DNA of 64,000 nucleotides. Origin: Clostridia bacterium. Lineage in GTDB: Bacteria; Bacillota; Clostridia; Oscillospirales; Acutalibacteraceae. Under the pieces are notes generated by a model. The model saw nothing but the letters and a program-made list of their open reading frames with translations. It ran no database searches and was not told where the DNA came from. Position numbers and translations under genes: made by a program. Of this stretch, positions 51,032-62,747 are shown in pieces. Position 1 is the first letter of the stretch. Each line of letters begins with the position of its first letter. The stretch is taken from assembly GCA_017428525.1 (NCBI GenBank), contig JAFRQQ010000020.1:185535-249534 (forward strand), read 5' to 3'.

Positions 51032-53215
51032 TCAGATGTCCACGCGCTGACGCTCGACCAGCTCGGCGAACATGCCGCCCTTTGCGATCAGCGCGTCATA
51101 GGTGCCGTCCTCGACGATCCTGCCCTGATCGAGCACGATGATCCGGTCACAGTTGCGGATGGTCGAGAGCCGGTGCGCGATCACGACGCGGGTGCATTTG
51201 AGCTTTTCCAGCGCGTCGGATACATGCTTCTGCGTGAGATTGTCGAGCGCGGAGGTCGCCTCGTCAAACATCAGGATGCGCGGCTTGGGCGCCACGGCGC
51301 GCGCGATCATCAGGCGCTGCTTCTGCCCGCCGGAGATGCCGCCGCTGCCCTCGGAAATGATCGTGTGCATGCCCATGGGCATCCTGCGGATATCCTCCGC
51401 CATGCCGGCCATTTCCGCCGCTTCCCAGGCGCCGTCCATCGAAAGCTGCGGCGCTGAGATCACAATATTGGAATAGATATCGCCCGAGAAGAGCTTGCCG
51501 TTCTGCATCACGACGCCGATGCGGCTGCGCAGGGAGTGCAGGTCGAGCGTTGCGAGGTTCTTGCCGTCGTAATAGACCGTCCCCTTCTGCGGCTGCTCGA
51601 AGCCGAGCATGATGCGCATGAGCGTGGATTTGCCGCAGCCGGTCGAGCCGACGATGGCGACATACTGCCCGGCGTTGATCTTCAGATTCAGGCCGTTAAT
51701 CACCGGCGGCATGGATTCACTGTAGCGGAAGGTGATGTTGTTCAGCTCGATCGCGCCGGACAGGCGCGTGATCACGTGCTTATCCTCCGCCACTTCCGGC
51801 GTCGCCTCCAGGATCGGCCGGATCAGCTCCATGCCGGGCTTGATCTGGGAAATCTCGGTGGAGGTGGCGATCAGCGTCATGAACGCGCCGCTGACCATGC
51901 CGTAAGCCACGCTGAAGGCCATGTACTGCGCGACCTCAATGCCGGCGTTCGCGGCAAAATAATAAATCAGAATGGTGCCCAGCGTGTTGACCGCCAGAAT
52001 GATGGCGTTGACCAGCTTGACCACCGTCTGCGGATTGTATTTTCTTTCGGCCGTCTGCTTGTAGAGCTTGGCCCATTTGGAAAAGCTGCGTTTTTCCGCG
52101 CCGGAGAGCTTGATCTTCTGAATGCCGGAAATCAGCGCGTAAACCAGACCGCGTTCCCGGCTCTCCGCCTCCATAATCTCCTTGAAATTATTCATCTGCA
52201 GGGAGGAAACGATCAGGAAGATCGCGAGCGTGACGAGCACCACAACGACCGCGGGGCCCGTGAGCGCGGGCGCGTAGCTGAAAATCTGCCCCACATAAGC
52301 CAGGGAAAACAGCGCGGTCAGTCCGCCGCCGAGCAGGATCGACGACACGGAGGTGCAGAGCATTTTGATCTGCGTCAGACGGTTCGCCAGATCGCCGGAG
52401 CTGTATTCCTTGAAAAATGAGGTGGGCAGAGAGAGCAGGCGCATCATCGCCGCGGACTCCACGGAAACGCTCATTTTGGTGTTGATCCGCGCGGTGAAGA
52501 GCGATTTGATCACATTCATGAGCAGCGAAGCCACGGAAGCGCCCACCAGCAGCGTGAACGCCGCGAAGAAGACGCCCATTTCGCCCACGTCGATCACCTT
52601 GCCGAAGATCAGTCCGTTTGCATAGGTCAGCAGCATACCGATCCCGGTGACCGCCAGGGAGGCGATCACGATCATCAGCCAGTCAAAGACGGTGACCGAC
52701 TGCGCAAAATAGAGAAACAGATCCTTTGCGGTCATCGGCCGCTGCGGAAACGGTTTATAAAAGCACAGCGCTTCGTCGCAGATCTGCGCGCTGTTCTTTT
52801 TGGTCACGCGCACGGTCTTGCCGCTCTCCGCGTCAAAATAGGTGTAGCCGGAGATCCTGCCCGGGATCAGCGCGATCACCGCGCCGTCGACCGTTGTGGC
52901 AAGGAGCGGCCCGACGCCGTTGCGATACCAGTCGCCCTCGAGCTTCACATCGCGACGCATAATGCCCGTCGGGCGCAGCAGATAATCCAGCTGGTCGCTG
53001 ACTTCCTTGATATTGGACGGCAGCTCCTGCGGCGCGATATGGTAGAAGCTCAGGATTTCAAAGATCGCGTTCTTCGCCTGCCGGCTCTGATCCTTGAGGA
53101 TATCCGCAAGCGCGCGCTTGCCCATCACGACGCCGGACATTTCCAGAAACGCTTCGGAAAAGACCTGGTTGTCGTTTTCCAGACGTTCTTTTATTTGATC
53201 GTCAAAGATTCCCAA
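51032..53215 (-). CDS. NHLM-type ABC transporter (second)
   Basis: The 727-residue protein has an N-terminal ~170-residue degenerate region, a six-segment membrane domain and an ATPase with Walker A GSTGCGKST, signature SGGQKQR and DEATSALD. It matches the NHLM-export ABC proteins that lack the peptidase. The start is a TTG at 53215 with AAGGAGGTGA 5 bases upstream; no better ATG exists. It should partner the C39 exporter encoded just before. Confidence 0.87.
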   Translation of the reverse strand: MGIFDDQIKERLENDNQVFSEAFLEMSGVVMGKRALADILKDQSRQAKNAIFEILSFYHIAPQELPSNIKEVSDQLDYLLRPTGIMRRDVKLEGDWYRNGVGPLLATTVDGAVIALIPGRISGYTYFDAESGKTVRVTKKNSAQICDEALCFYKPFPQRPMTAKDLFLYFAQSVTVFDWLMIVIASLAVTGIGMLLTYANGLIFGKVIDVGEMGVFFAAFTLLVGASVASLLMNVIKSLFTARINTKMSVSVESAAMMRLLSLPTSFFKEYSSGDLANRLTQIKMLCTSVSSILLGGGLTALFSLAYVGQIFSYAPALTGPAVVVVLVTLAIFLIVSSLQMNNFKEIMEAESRERGLVYALISGIQKIKLSGAEKRSFSKWAKLYKQTAERKYNPQTVVKLVNAIILAVNTLGTILIYYFAANAGIEVAQYMAFSVAYGMVSGAFMTLIATSTEISQIKPGMELIRPILEATPEVAEDKHVITRLSGAIELNNITFRYSESMPPVINGLNLKINAGQYVAIVGSTGCGKSTLMRIMLGFEQPQKGTVYYDGKNLATLDLHSLRSRIGVVMQNGKLFSGDIYSNIVISAPQLSMDGAWEAAEMAGMAEDIRRMPMGMHTIISEGSGGISGGQKQRLMIARAVAPKPRILMFDEATSALDNLTQKHVSDALEKLKCTRVVIAHRLSTIRNCDRIIVLDQGRIVEDGTYDALIAKGGMFAELVERQRVDI

Positions 53216-53227
53216 ATCGTCACCTCC

Positions 53228-55417
53228 TTACTCGCTGGTAATCAGCTCGGCATACAGCCCGCCGTTCTGCATCAGGGTTGCGTGCGTGCCGCGCTCAACG
53301 ACCGCGCCGCGGTCCATGACGATGATCTCGTCGCAGTCGCGGATCGTCGAAAGGCGGTGCGCGATCACGATGCAGGTGATGCCGCGATCCCGGATCGACT
53401 GCACCACTTCATATTCCGTCTTGGCGTCGAGCGCGGAGGTCGCTTCGTCCATGATGATGATCGTGGGATCCTGCGCGAGCACACGCGCGATCTCAAGACG
53501 CTGCCGCTGCCCGCCGGAAAAATCCTTGCCGCCCTCGAGAATGCGGTACTGATAGCCGCCGCTGCGCATCATGATGTCGTCATGAATGTGCGCGTCGCGC
53601 GCGGCGATGAGCATCTCGAAATCCTCGATGGAATCGTCCCACATCTTGATGTTGTTTGCGATCGTATCTTCAAATAAAATGATGTCCTGATCGACCATGG
53701 CGAGCGAACCGATGCGCACGGAGCGACGGATCTCATCCATCGGCTTGCCGTCAAGCAGGATCTCGCCCTCCCACGGGCGATACAGACCGGAGATCAGCTT
53801 GGCAAGCGTCGATTTGCCGCAGCCGGATCCGCCGACAAAGGCGACGCTGCTGCCGGGCTTGAGCTTCATGCTGAAATCCCGGATCAGCGGCTCTGCCAGC
53901 GGAGAATAGCCGAAGGTGACGTTGCGCAGCTCCACCTCGCCGGTCAGCTTGCTGAAATCATCGGCGACCGCGGGGTCCTCCGAGGCCGCTTCCGTGCTGA
54001 TATCGGGCTCGTAGGTCATCACGTCCTGAATGCGCTCCATATTCGTGCGCATTTCCTGCAGCTTCTGCCCCGCGTCGATCAGGCTCCTGACCGGGGACTG
54101 GAACAGCCCCATCAGGCTTTTGAAGGCCGTGACCATGCCGATGGTGAACGCGCCGTTGAGCACCAGATAAATGCCGATGGCGAGCACCAGGCTGTCCGCA
54201 AGGGTGGAAACCAGCTCGGGCACCACGCCGAGCATCTGATTGATGCGGGCATAGCGCACGTCCTGCGTGTTGACGCTGGCCTGATAGCCGGCCCAGCGTT
54301 GAAAATAGCCGTTTTCCGCGCCGGAGGCCTTGATGGTTTCCATCATTTCGATGCCGGTCACGGTCGCGCCGGCGAGCTTGCCGGCGTCGCGCATCTGCAC
54401 GCGCGTGACGTTGATTTTCTTATTGGAGATCATGCGCGCAACAAACAGGTTGATGATCGTTGCGGCCAGGGAAATCAGCGCCAGCGGCACGCTGTAGCTG
54501 AGCAGGATCACGAAATAGACGATCGCCAGCAGCGCGTGGAGCACCATCGGCGCGAGCGTGCGGATCAGTTCCTTGGCGATCGATTCGTTTTTCTTCTGCC
54601 GGTCGGCGATATCGCCCGCCATGCGCTGCGCATAGAACTGCATCGGCAGACGGAGAATGTGCCACATATATCTGGAATTGGAGATGATCGCCAGCTTGCC
54701 CTCAATTTTCATCGAGTAAACGCTGTTGATGCAGCCGGCAATGAACTGCAAAAGCGTGAGCGCGAGCATCGCGCCGATGAGCGGCATGAGCCATTCCGGC
54801 TGCTGCTTTGAGAGAATGCGGTCGAGGAATACGCGCTGGAACGCCGGCGAAATCATGCCGATCAGCGCGGTGATGATCGTGGTGAGCACGACAAACAAAA
54901 TGGCCGTTTTGGAGCCCACCAGCCGCTCGCGCGCAAATGAAAGCATGCTCTTGGGCTTGCCTGCGGGTTCAAACGCCTCCGTCGGCTCGAATTCCATATA
55001 GATGCCGGTGAACGCCTTTTCGAATTCCTGCATCGGCACGCGCACGTAGCCGCGCGCGGGATCATTGAGCACCGCCTTGTCCTTGACGAAGCCGTCGAGC
55101 ACGACAAAATGATTGTAGTTCCAGTGGATGATGCAGGGGAATTTCGCGCTTTTTTTGAGCCCCTCGCAGTCAATCAGCAGCGCTTTGGTCTTCAGCCCGT
55201 GATTGCGCGCGGCGCGCAGGATGTTTTTTGCGCTCGAGCCGTCACGCGAGACGCCGCAGTCGGTGCGCATCTGCTCAAGCGGGATGTATCGTTTATAATA
55301 TGCGAGGATCATCGACAGACTGGCGGCGCCGCATTCGAGCGCCTCCATCTGCATGACGACCGGCACTTTTGCAACCGCGCCTGTCACCGGCTGCGGTATT
55401 TTCTTATTCTCCTTCAT
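53228..55417 (-). CDS. C39-peptidase ABC exporter (LanT/NHLM type)
   Basis: The 729-residue protein begins with a C39 Cys-protease domain (Cys in MQMEALECGAAS near residue 31, His in WNYNHFVVLDG, Asp in LNDPARGYV), followed by six membrane segments and an ATPase (GGSGCGKST, SGGQRQR, DEATSALD). It removes double-glycine leaders during export and should act on the peptide at 49404-49598. GAGGTG precedes ATG 55417, and 8 bases separate it from the HlyD-like stop. Forms the NHLM system with its neighbours. Confidence 0.93.
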   Translation of the reverse strand: MKENKKIPQPVTGAVAKVPVVMQMEALECGAASLSMILAYYKRYIPLEQMRTDCGVSRDGSSAKNILRAARNHGLKTKALLIDCEGLKKSAKFPCIIHWNYNHFVVLDGFVKDKAVLNDPARGYVRVPMQEFEKAFTGIYMEFEPTEAFEPAGKPKSMLSFARERLVGSKTAILFVVLTTIITALIGMISPAFQRVFLDRILSKQQPEWLMPLIGAMLALTLLQFIAGCINSVYSMKIEGKLAIISNSRYMWHILRLPMQFYAQRMAGDIADRQKKNESIAKELIRTLAPMVLHALLAIVYFVILLSYSVPLALISLAATIINLFVARMISNKKINVTRVQMRDAGKLAGATVTGIEMMETIKASGAENGYFQRWAGYQASVNTQDVRYARINQMLGVVPELVSTLADSLVLAIGIYLVLNGAFTIGMVTAFKSLMGLFQSPVRSLIDAGQKLQEMRTNMERIQDVMTYEPDISTEAASEDPAVADDFSKLTGEVELRNVTFGYSPLAEPLIRDFSMKLKPGSSVAFVGGSGCGKSTLAKLISGLYRPWEGEILLDGKPMDEIRRSVRIGSLAMVDQDIILFEDTIANNIKMWDDSIEDFEMLIAARDAHIHDDIMMRSGGYQYRILEGGKDFSGGQRQRLEIARVLAQDPTIIIMDEATSALDAKTEYEVVQSIRDRGITCIVIAHRLSTIRDCDEIIVMDRGAVVERGTHATLMQNGGLYAELITSE

Positions 55418-55425
55418 AACGCACC

Positions 55426-55899
55426 TCAGCCTGCAAGGAAGGACAGGGGCTTGACGGTGTCGCAGATGATTTTCACGGTCTGCACGCCGTCCTCACAGCC
55501 CGCGCACTCGATCTCCACCGCATAGCTCCAATCGGCCGGCTGCAGTCTGTAAGCCGTGTATTCGTCATACTGCGCCGCGACGGATTCCGCGGAAACCGGC
55601 GCCTGCGCGATTGCAGTCACCTTGCCCCGCGTGTCGTTGATCCGGACCGGATCGCCCACTTCGATCTGATCGGCATTTTCCACATAGCAGACCGCCGCGC
55701 CGTCCTGCACGACGCCGGTTGCGGCCACCGTCGTTTTCAGACTGCCGAACGCGCCCCAGACAAAGGCAGAGATCAGCAGAATCAGGACCACGGCCAGCAC
55801 GATCCACACGCCGACGCTGGACACCTTGATATAATCATTGAGCTGCTCCGGAGAAGCAACCTTTTCCTGCGAGGTTTTGCTGAAAACCGGGTTTGACAT
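55426..55899 (-). CDS. Very short HlyD-like NHLM secretion protein
   Basis: The 157-residue protein has one membrane segment (about 33-54, VGVWIVLAVVLILLISAFVWG split as VGVWIVLAVV and LILLISAFVWG) and a short extracytoplasmic part beginning LKTTVAATGVVQDG, the first beta stretch of HlyD family adaptors. The coiled-coil and most of the beta-barrel are missing relative to usual HlyD proteins (>250 aa). ATG 55899 has AAAGGACGG upstream; upstream codons in frame lie before the Shine-Dalgarno. First gene of the export operon. Confidence 0.75.
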   Translation of the reverse strand: MSNPVFSKTSQEKVASPEQLNDYIKVSSVGVWIVLAVVLILLISAFVWGAFGSLKTTVAATGVVQDGAAVCYVENADQIEVGDPVRINDTRGKVTAIAQAPVSAESVAAQYDEYTAYRLQPADWSYAVEIECAGCEDGVQTVKIICDTVKPLSFLAG

Positions 55900-55968
55900 A
55901 ACCGTTCCGTCCTTTTCCGCAGCGCACAGACGGCCGGTGCGGCCGCCGCTGCAAAATTTCAATAAAAT

Positions 55969-55997
55969 ATTATATCAGACAGAAAAAGATTTGTCTA
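55969..55997 (-). promoter_or_regulatory. Promoter of the NHLM export operon
   Basis: On the minus strand TAGACA (55992-55997) and TATAAT (55969-55974) are spaced by 17 bases, 70 bases before the ATG at 55899. Confidence 0.65.
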
Positions 55998-56064
55998 TAT
56001 ATAATTTTAAAAAGCTGCGATTTTTTGTCGATGCAGCCGGGCGGCGCAATCCGTCGTTTTTTAG

Positions 56065-56092
56065 TTGACAAATCCGAAATGTCTGGTATAAT
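56065..56092 (+). promoter_or_regulatory. Promoter of the fructose-bisphosphate aldolase gene
   Basis: TTGACA (56065-56070) and TATAAT (56087-56092) are spaced by 16 bases, 33 bases before the ATG. Confidence 0.85.
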
Positions 56093-56125
56093 ACAGAAGA
56101 AAGCTTAAGAGAAGGAGGCAACACC

Positions 56126-57061
56126 ATGCCGCTTGTAACCACAGCCAAAATGTTCGAGGACGCCTACAAGGGCCACTATGCCGTCGGCGCATTCAACGTC
56201 AACAATATGGAGATCATCCAGGGCATCGTGCAGGGCGCGCAGAAGCTCAACGCCCCGCTGATTCTCCAGGTTTCCAAGGGCGCGCGCGCTTACGCAAACC
56301 ACACCTATCTGGTCAAGCTCGTCGAAGCGGCGATCGAAACCAGCGGCCTGCCCATCGCGCTGCATCTGGATCACGGTCCGGATTTTGAAACCTGCAAGTC
56401 CTGCATCGACGGCGGTTTCAGCTCCGTGATGATCGACGGCTCCCACCTCCCCTATGAAGAAAATGTCGCACTGACCCGCAAGGTCGTGGAATACGCCCAT
56501 GCGCACGGCGTGGTCGTGGAGGGCGAGCTGGGCAGACTGGCCGGCATCGAGGACGACGTCAAGGTTTCCGACGAGGATTCCTCCTACACCCGCCCCGAGG
56601 AAGTCTATGATTTCGTCACCCGCACCGGCGTGGATTCGCTGGCCATCGCCATCGGCACGAGCCACGGCGCATTCAAATTCAAGCCGGGTCAGGATCCGAA
56701 GATCCGCATCGACATTCTGGAAGAAGTCGAAAAGCAGCTGCCGGGCTTCCCGATCGTGCTGCACGGCGCTTCCTCCGTCATCCCCGAATTCGTCGATATC
56801 ATCAATCAGTACGGCGGCAAGATGGACAACGCGATCGGCATTCCCGAGAGCGAGCTGCGCAAGGCGGCGGAGCACGCGGTGTGCAAGATCAACATCGACT
56901 CCGACCTGCGTCTGGCCATGACGGCGGCGGTCCGCAAGTATCTCGCGGAGAATCCGTCCCACTTTGATCCCAGACAGTACCTCGCCCCTGCCCGCGAAGC
57001 GATCCAAGGCATGGTCGAGCACAAGATCCTCAACGTCCTCGGCTGCGCGAACAAGGCCTGA
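56126..57061 (+). CDS. fba: Class II fructose-bisphosphate aldolase
   Basis: The 311-residue zinc enzyme of glycolysis splits fructose-1,6-bisphosphate. LHLDHGPDFETCKSCIDGGF, GVVVEGELGRLAG, AIGTSHGAFKF, VLHGASSVIPE and KINIDSDLRLAM carry the metal and substrate residues of the class II family; the length is typical. GAAGGAGG precedes ATG 56126. Strong promoter and terminator make it monocistronic and probably highly expressed; tagatose-bisphosphate aldolase is the main alternative. Confidence 0.95.
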   Translation: MPLVTTAKMFEDAYKGHYAVGAFNVNNMEIIQGIVQGAQKLNAPLILQVSKGARAYANHTYLVKLVEAAIETSGLPIALHLDHGPDFETCKSCIDGGFSSVMIDGSHLPYEENVALTRKVVEYAHAHGVVVEGELGRLAGIEDDVKVSDEDSSYTRPEEVYDFVTRTGVDSLAIAIGTSHGAFKFKPGQDPKIRIDILEEVEKQLPGFPIVLHGASSVIPEFVDIINQYGGKMDNAIGIPESELRKAAEHAVCKINIDSDLRLAMTAAVRKYLAENPSHFDPRQYLAPAREAIQGMVEHKILNVLGCANKA

Positions 57062-57089
57062 GTTTCCAAATTTAAACGAAAAAAAGCAG

Positions 57090-57130
57090 AACGCCTTCGG
57101 CTGCCCGAAACGGGTGACCGAAGGCGTTAT
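57090..57130. terminator. Bidirectional terminator between fba and clpC
   Basis: AACGCCTTCGG and CCGAAGGCGTT form an 11-base stem with an inner CCCG/CGGG hairpin, followed by ATTTTATT on the plus strand and CTGCTTTTTTT on the minus strand. Confidence 0.9.
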
Positions 57131-57162
57131 TTTATTGAATTGATGCGGTTGTTGCGCGCGGG

Positions 57163-59640
<2,478 letters not shown>

Positions 59641-59674
59641 AGCTCAAACCTCCTTTGGCGGGATTTATAATTCT

Positions 59675-60679
59675 TTACAGCGTTTCCCGCACGATCTTTG
59701 CCCGCGCGGCGTCTCTGGCCGCCGGGCCGTCCGCTTCACTGTGCATGACGCTCAGCGTCGCGGGCTGCATATTGACAATCAGTTCGTTGATTTTTTCCAT
59801 GGGAACATCCAGCAGGCCGCGGGCAACGCCCAGGCGCACGAGGGAGATCAGCTCCATGAATTCGTCGCTGCTCAGCAGCCGCGCCAGACGCAGCACGCCC
59901 AGGGCGCGATAGATCTTATCCTCCTCCGCCGGATTCTTCATCAGCTCCGCCGCCGCGGCGCGCTCCTGCGCCACAAGCTGCAGCACGATGGATTTCAGAT
60001 TGGCGATCGCCGTTTCTTCCGTGATGCCGAGCGTGATCTGGTTGCTGATCTGGTAAAGATCGCCCTTCGGCTGGCTGCCCTCGCCGTAAGCGCCGCGCAC
60101 GGTCAGTCCGAGCTTGGAAACGGTGTTGGCAAGCCTTGTCATCTGCCCGCAGCGGGTCAGCGCCGGCAGATGGAGCATCACAGAGGCGCGCATCGCCGTG
60201 CCCAGATTCGTCGGGCACTGGGTCAGATAGCCGATCCGCTCGTCAAAGGCGAAATGCAGGCGCGCGTCGAGCATGCTGTCCAGCTTGTCGGCAATGTCGT
60301 AAGCGCCTTCGAGGTCCAGCCCGGCCTTCATGACCTGCAGGCGGATGTGATCCTCCTCGCAGAGCATGATGCTCACGCTCTCATCCTTCGAGAGGATCAG
60401 GGCGCTGCCTTCCTTTTTGGCGGCGAATTCCGGACTGATCAGATGCCGCTCCGCGAGCGAAACCGCCTGCCCGCGGCTGAGATCCTTCATTTCGATGAAG
60501 CTGAAATCATTCTGATCATTCTCAAATACGGCGGCGCGGATCAGCGCGTTGACGCGGTTTTTGCCCTGCGCGTCGAGCTTGATCGGGAACGGCTCCTCCC
60601 GCAGATTTCTCGCCAGACGGATCCGCGTGCTGAGCACGATATCGCCCTGATCGCCTTTTTCAATATACCATTTACTCAT
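59675..60679 (-). CDS. mcsB: Protein arginine kinase McsB
   Basis: The 334-residue kinase of the creatine/guanido kinase fold phosphorylates Arg residues to mark proteins for ClpCP and inactivates CtsR. STRIRLARNLREEPFP near residue 17, DESVSIMLCEEDHIRLQ and CPTNLGTAMRASV with the catalytic Cys are diagnostic. The ATG at 60679 overlaps the mcsA stop (ATGA), and clpC follows after 34 bases. Confidence 0.96.
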   Translation of the reverse strand: MSKWYIEKGDQGDIVLSTRIRLARNLREEPFPIKLDAQGKNRVNALIRAAVFENDQNDFSFIEMKDLSRGQAVSLAERHLISPEFAAKKEGSALILSKDESVSIMLCEEDHIRLQVMKAGLDLEGAYDIADKLDSMLDARLHFAFDERIGYLTQCPTNLGTAMRASVMLHLPALTRCGQMTRLANTVSKLGLTVRGAYGEGSQPKGDLYQISNQITLGITEETAIANLKSIVLQLVAQERAAAAELMKNPAEEDKIYRALGVLRLARLLSSDEFMELISLVRLGVARGLLDVPMEKINELIVNMQPATLSVMHSEADGPAARDAARAKIVRETL

Positions 60680-61203
60680 TGTGCATTTCCTCCTTCCGCA
60701 TCCAGCGCCCGCATGGCGTCGCGCAGCTTCGCGGCTTCCTCGAACGCCTGATCTGCGATGGCTTTGTCCATCTGCGCCTGCAGCTTTGCGCGTTTCTCTT
60801 CTTTCGTTTCCTCCTGCGGCTCGACAGCCGGCACGGCGGCGCCGATTTTTCCGCTGTGCTTGATCTTGCCGTGAATGCGCTGGATCGAAGGCAGCAGCCG
60901 GTCGTAGAAGGTGGTGTAGCAGTCCGCGCAGCCGACCATGCCGCTGCGCGCGATCTCCTCAAACGAGGAGCCGCAACGTGCGCAGCGCTGCACGCGGCCC
61001 GGCGCGGCGGCCGGCAGCATATCGCCCAGGAAGCCGCCGAACAACTCCGAGAGATTCAGGCCGAAGCCGGAAAACACATCCGAATACCCCAGATGCGCCG
61101 CGCAGTCCGCGCAGAGATGGCTCTCCGCCATATCGCCGTTGATGATCTGCTTGATGTGGGTGGTCGCTTCATTCTTTCCGCAATTCTGACATAACATATC
61201 CAT
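60676..61203 (-). CDS. mcsA: McsA, zinc-binding activator of McsB
   Basis: The 175-residue protein carries CxxC pairs (CQNCGK near residue 5, CADCAAH, CARCG and CADC) for zinc binding and a C-terminal UVR motif (AQMDKAIADQAFEEAAKLRD, near 142-162). It activates McsB arginine kinase. ATG 61203 overlaps the ctsR stop; ATG 61197 is an alternative, better placed after AAGGA. Confidence 0.93.
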   Translation of the reverse strand: MDMLCQNCGKNEATTHIKQIINGDMAESHLCADCAAHLGYSDVFSGFGLNLSELFGGFLGDMLPAAAPGRVQRCARCGSSFEEIARSGMVGCADCYTTFYDRLLPSIQRIHGKIKHSGKIGAAVPAVEPQEETKEEKRAKLQAQMDKAIADQAFEEAAKLRDAMRALDAEGGNAQ

Positions 61204-61671
61204 TCATCCTTTCTTCGTTTCGATGGTTAATAGCATTTGTTTGAGCAGTGCCGCGCGCACGGAATCGCGCAGGGGCTGCGGCAGCGAGCGCAGCGCGGTA
61301 TCGCCCGAGGCGGCGAGCATCAGCTTCGCTTCCTGCACGGTGAGCGCGCCGGCATGATGCAGGTTGACGATGTGCGCCCGGCAGGTGGCGGCGTCCACCG
61401 CCGCGCCCAGGCAGTTGACCGTATGCATGAGCATGGTCGGCACGTCGCTGCCGATGCGTGTGATTTTGATGTAGCCTCCGCCGCCGCGCCGGCTCTCGAC
61501 CAGATAGCCCTGCTCGGGCGTGAAGCGGGAGGCGATCACGTAGTTGATCTGACTCGGCACGCAACCGAGACTTTGCGCGAGCTCATTGCGCTGGATTTCC
61601 GTGGTGCCGTCCGATTCGAGCATATCCAGCAGAATGCGCGCGATCTGATTGCTGAGACTCACTTTGATCAT
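61204..61671 (-). CDS. ctsR: Stress regulator CtsR
   Basis: The 155-residue repressor of class III heat-shock genes has a winged helix-turn-helix with the glycine-rich wing (ESRRGGGGYIKI) and the usual N-terminus SLSNQIARILLDML. It represses its own operon through the heptad operators at 61701-61717 and near 61742-61758. AGGAAAAGAG precedes ATG 61671. McsB phosphorylation or heat relieves repression. Confidence 0.96.
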   Translation of the reverse strand: MIKVSLSNQIARILLDMLESDGTTEIQRNELAQSLGCVPSQINYVIASRFTPEQGYLVESRRGGGGYIKITRIGSDVPTMLMHTVNCLGAAVDAATCRAHIVNLHHAGALTVQEAKLMLAASGDTALRSLPQPLRDSVRAALLKQMLLTIETKKG

Positions 61672-61700
61672 CTCTTTTCCTGTGATTTATGTCGTTTGAC

Positions 61701-61717
61701 TTTGACTTTCTTTGACC
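61701..61717 (-). promoter_or_regulatory. CtsR operator downstream of the ctsR -10 box
   Basis: On the minus strand GGTCAAAGAAAGTCAAA contains two RGTCAAA heptads spaced by GAA, matching the CtsR direct-repeat consensus RGTCAAA-NAN-RGTCAAA. Confidence 0.9.
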
Positions 61718-61726
61718 TTTGAGTCC

Positions 61727-61758
61727 ATTATAGTCAGGGAAGGTCAAAAGGTCAAAGT
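61727..61758 (-). promoter_or_regulatory. ctsR operon promoter with overlapping second heptad pair
   Basis: On the minus strand TTGACC (61750-61755) and TATAAT (61727-61732) are spaced by 17 bases. On the plus strand 61742-61756 reads GGTCAAAAGGTCAAA, two heptads over the -35 with a 1-base spacer, in the opposite orientation to the main operator. Confidence 0.8.
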
Positions 61759-61911
61759 CTGATTCCGCTCGATTCTGCGTGATTTTCGCTTGCTTTCTCT
61801 TGTTTTCTTTGATTCTCTCTTGTTTTCTTCAATTTTCAAGAAATTTGAAAAATTTGACCTTCGCACAATTGCTTCCTTTCGATTATAGCCGGAGGCGGCG
61901 GAAGATATGCA

Positions 61912-61940
61912 TTGCTTTTGCGCCGGAAATATGATAGAAT
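61912..61940 (+). promoter_or_regulatory. Promoter of the methyltransferase operon
   Basis: TTGCTT (61912-61917) and TAGAAT (61935-61940) are spaced by 17 bases, 64 bases before the ATG. Confidence 0.65.
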
Positions 61941-62003
61941 GTATAAAAGAAATAAAAAGACCCGGGCCGCGCAGGGCGGCGGGCTTTGCGTGACGGAGGC
62001 GCT

Positions 62004-62747
62004 ATGGCGGAATTGCGGGCGGAATCCCTGGGCGGCGGCATCACCGTTTTTGTCAGCGACGCACACGGCTTCGGCACCGACGCGGTGCTGCTGGCCCGGT
62101 TTGCGGCGCCGTCTGCGCATGCGGTCTGCTGCGATCTCGGCAGCGGCTGCGGGGTGATTCCCCTGCTCTGGTGCAAGCAGCCGACCGGCGCGCTGACCGC
62201 CGTGGAGCTGCAGCCGGACGCGGCGGCGCAAATCTGCCGCGCGGTCGAGGTCAACCATCTTCACGACCGGCTGACCGTACGCTGCGCCGATCTGCGCGCG
62301 CTGCACGGGCTGCTGCCTGCCGGCGGCTTCGATCTGGTCACGATGAATCCGCCCTATTACGCCGCGGGCACGGGATGCCTGAGCGCAGAGGAAGCGGATC
62401 AGCTCGCGCGCCATGAAACGGTCTGCACGCCGCAGGATCTCTGCGCGGCGGCGGCGCGGCTGCTGAAATTCGGCGGGCGGTTCTGCGTCTGCATCCGGCC
62501 GGAACGGCTGACGGATTACCTGTGCGCCATGCGTGCGCACGCGTTGGAGCCCAAGCGGCTGCGCCCTGTGGCCAAGAATCCCGCACGCGCGCCGTGGCTG
62601 CTTCTGCTCGAGGGGCGGCGCGGCGGCAAGCCCGGCCTGCGCATGGAGCCGACGCTGTTTGTGCATGCGGCGGACGGCACATACACCGAAGAAATGAAGC
62701 AGATCTACGGCGATTATCTTTTGGAACACCGGAGGGAAACGCTTTGA
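62004..62747 (+). CDS. TrmN6/YfiC-like N6-adenine methyltransferase
   Basis: The 247-residue SAM methyltransferase has CCDLGSGCGVIPLL (SAM-binding motif I) near residue 41 and the adenine N6-MTase signature MNPPYY near residue 114. The likely target is tRNA(1Val) A37, as for YfiC/TrmN6-like enzymes, but DNA or rRNA targets are possible. ATG 62004 has GGAGG 4 bases upstream. The stop overlaps the rsmI start (TTGA), indicating a coupled operon. Confidence 0.85.
   Translation: MAELRAESLGGGITVFVSDAHGFGTDAVLLARFAAPSAHAVCCDLGSGCGVIPLLWCKQPTGALTAVELQPDAAAQICRAVEVNHLHDRLTVRCADLRALHGLLPAGGFDLVTMNPPYYAAGTGCLSAEEADQLARHETVCTPQDLCAAAARLLKFGGRFCVCIRPERLTDYLCAMRAHALEPKRLRPVAKNPARAPWLLLLEGRRGGKPGLRMEPTLFVHAADGTYTEEMKQIYGDYLLEHRRETL

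Larger units (their letters stand above)
61672..62003. other. Intergenic region between ctsR and the methyltransferase gene
   Basis: This 332-base gap holds the ctsR promoter and operators (61701-61758), an AT-rich segment 61760-61860 with repeated CTCTTGTTTTCTT (61797-61809 and 61817-61829) and an extra heptad TTTGACC near 61853, and the methyltransferase promoter at 61912-61940. No further gene is seen. Confidence 0.75.
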
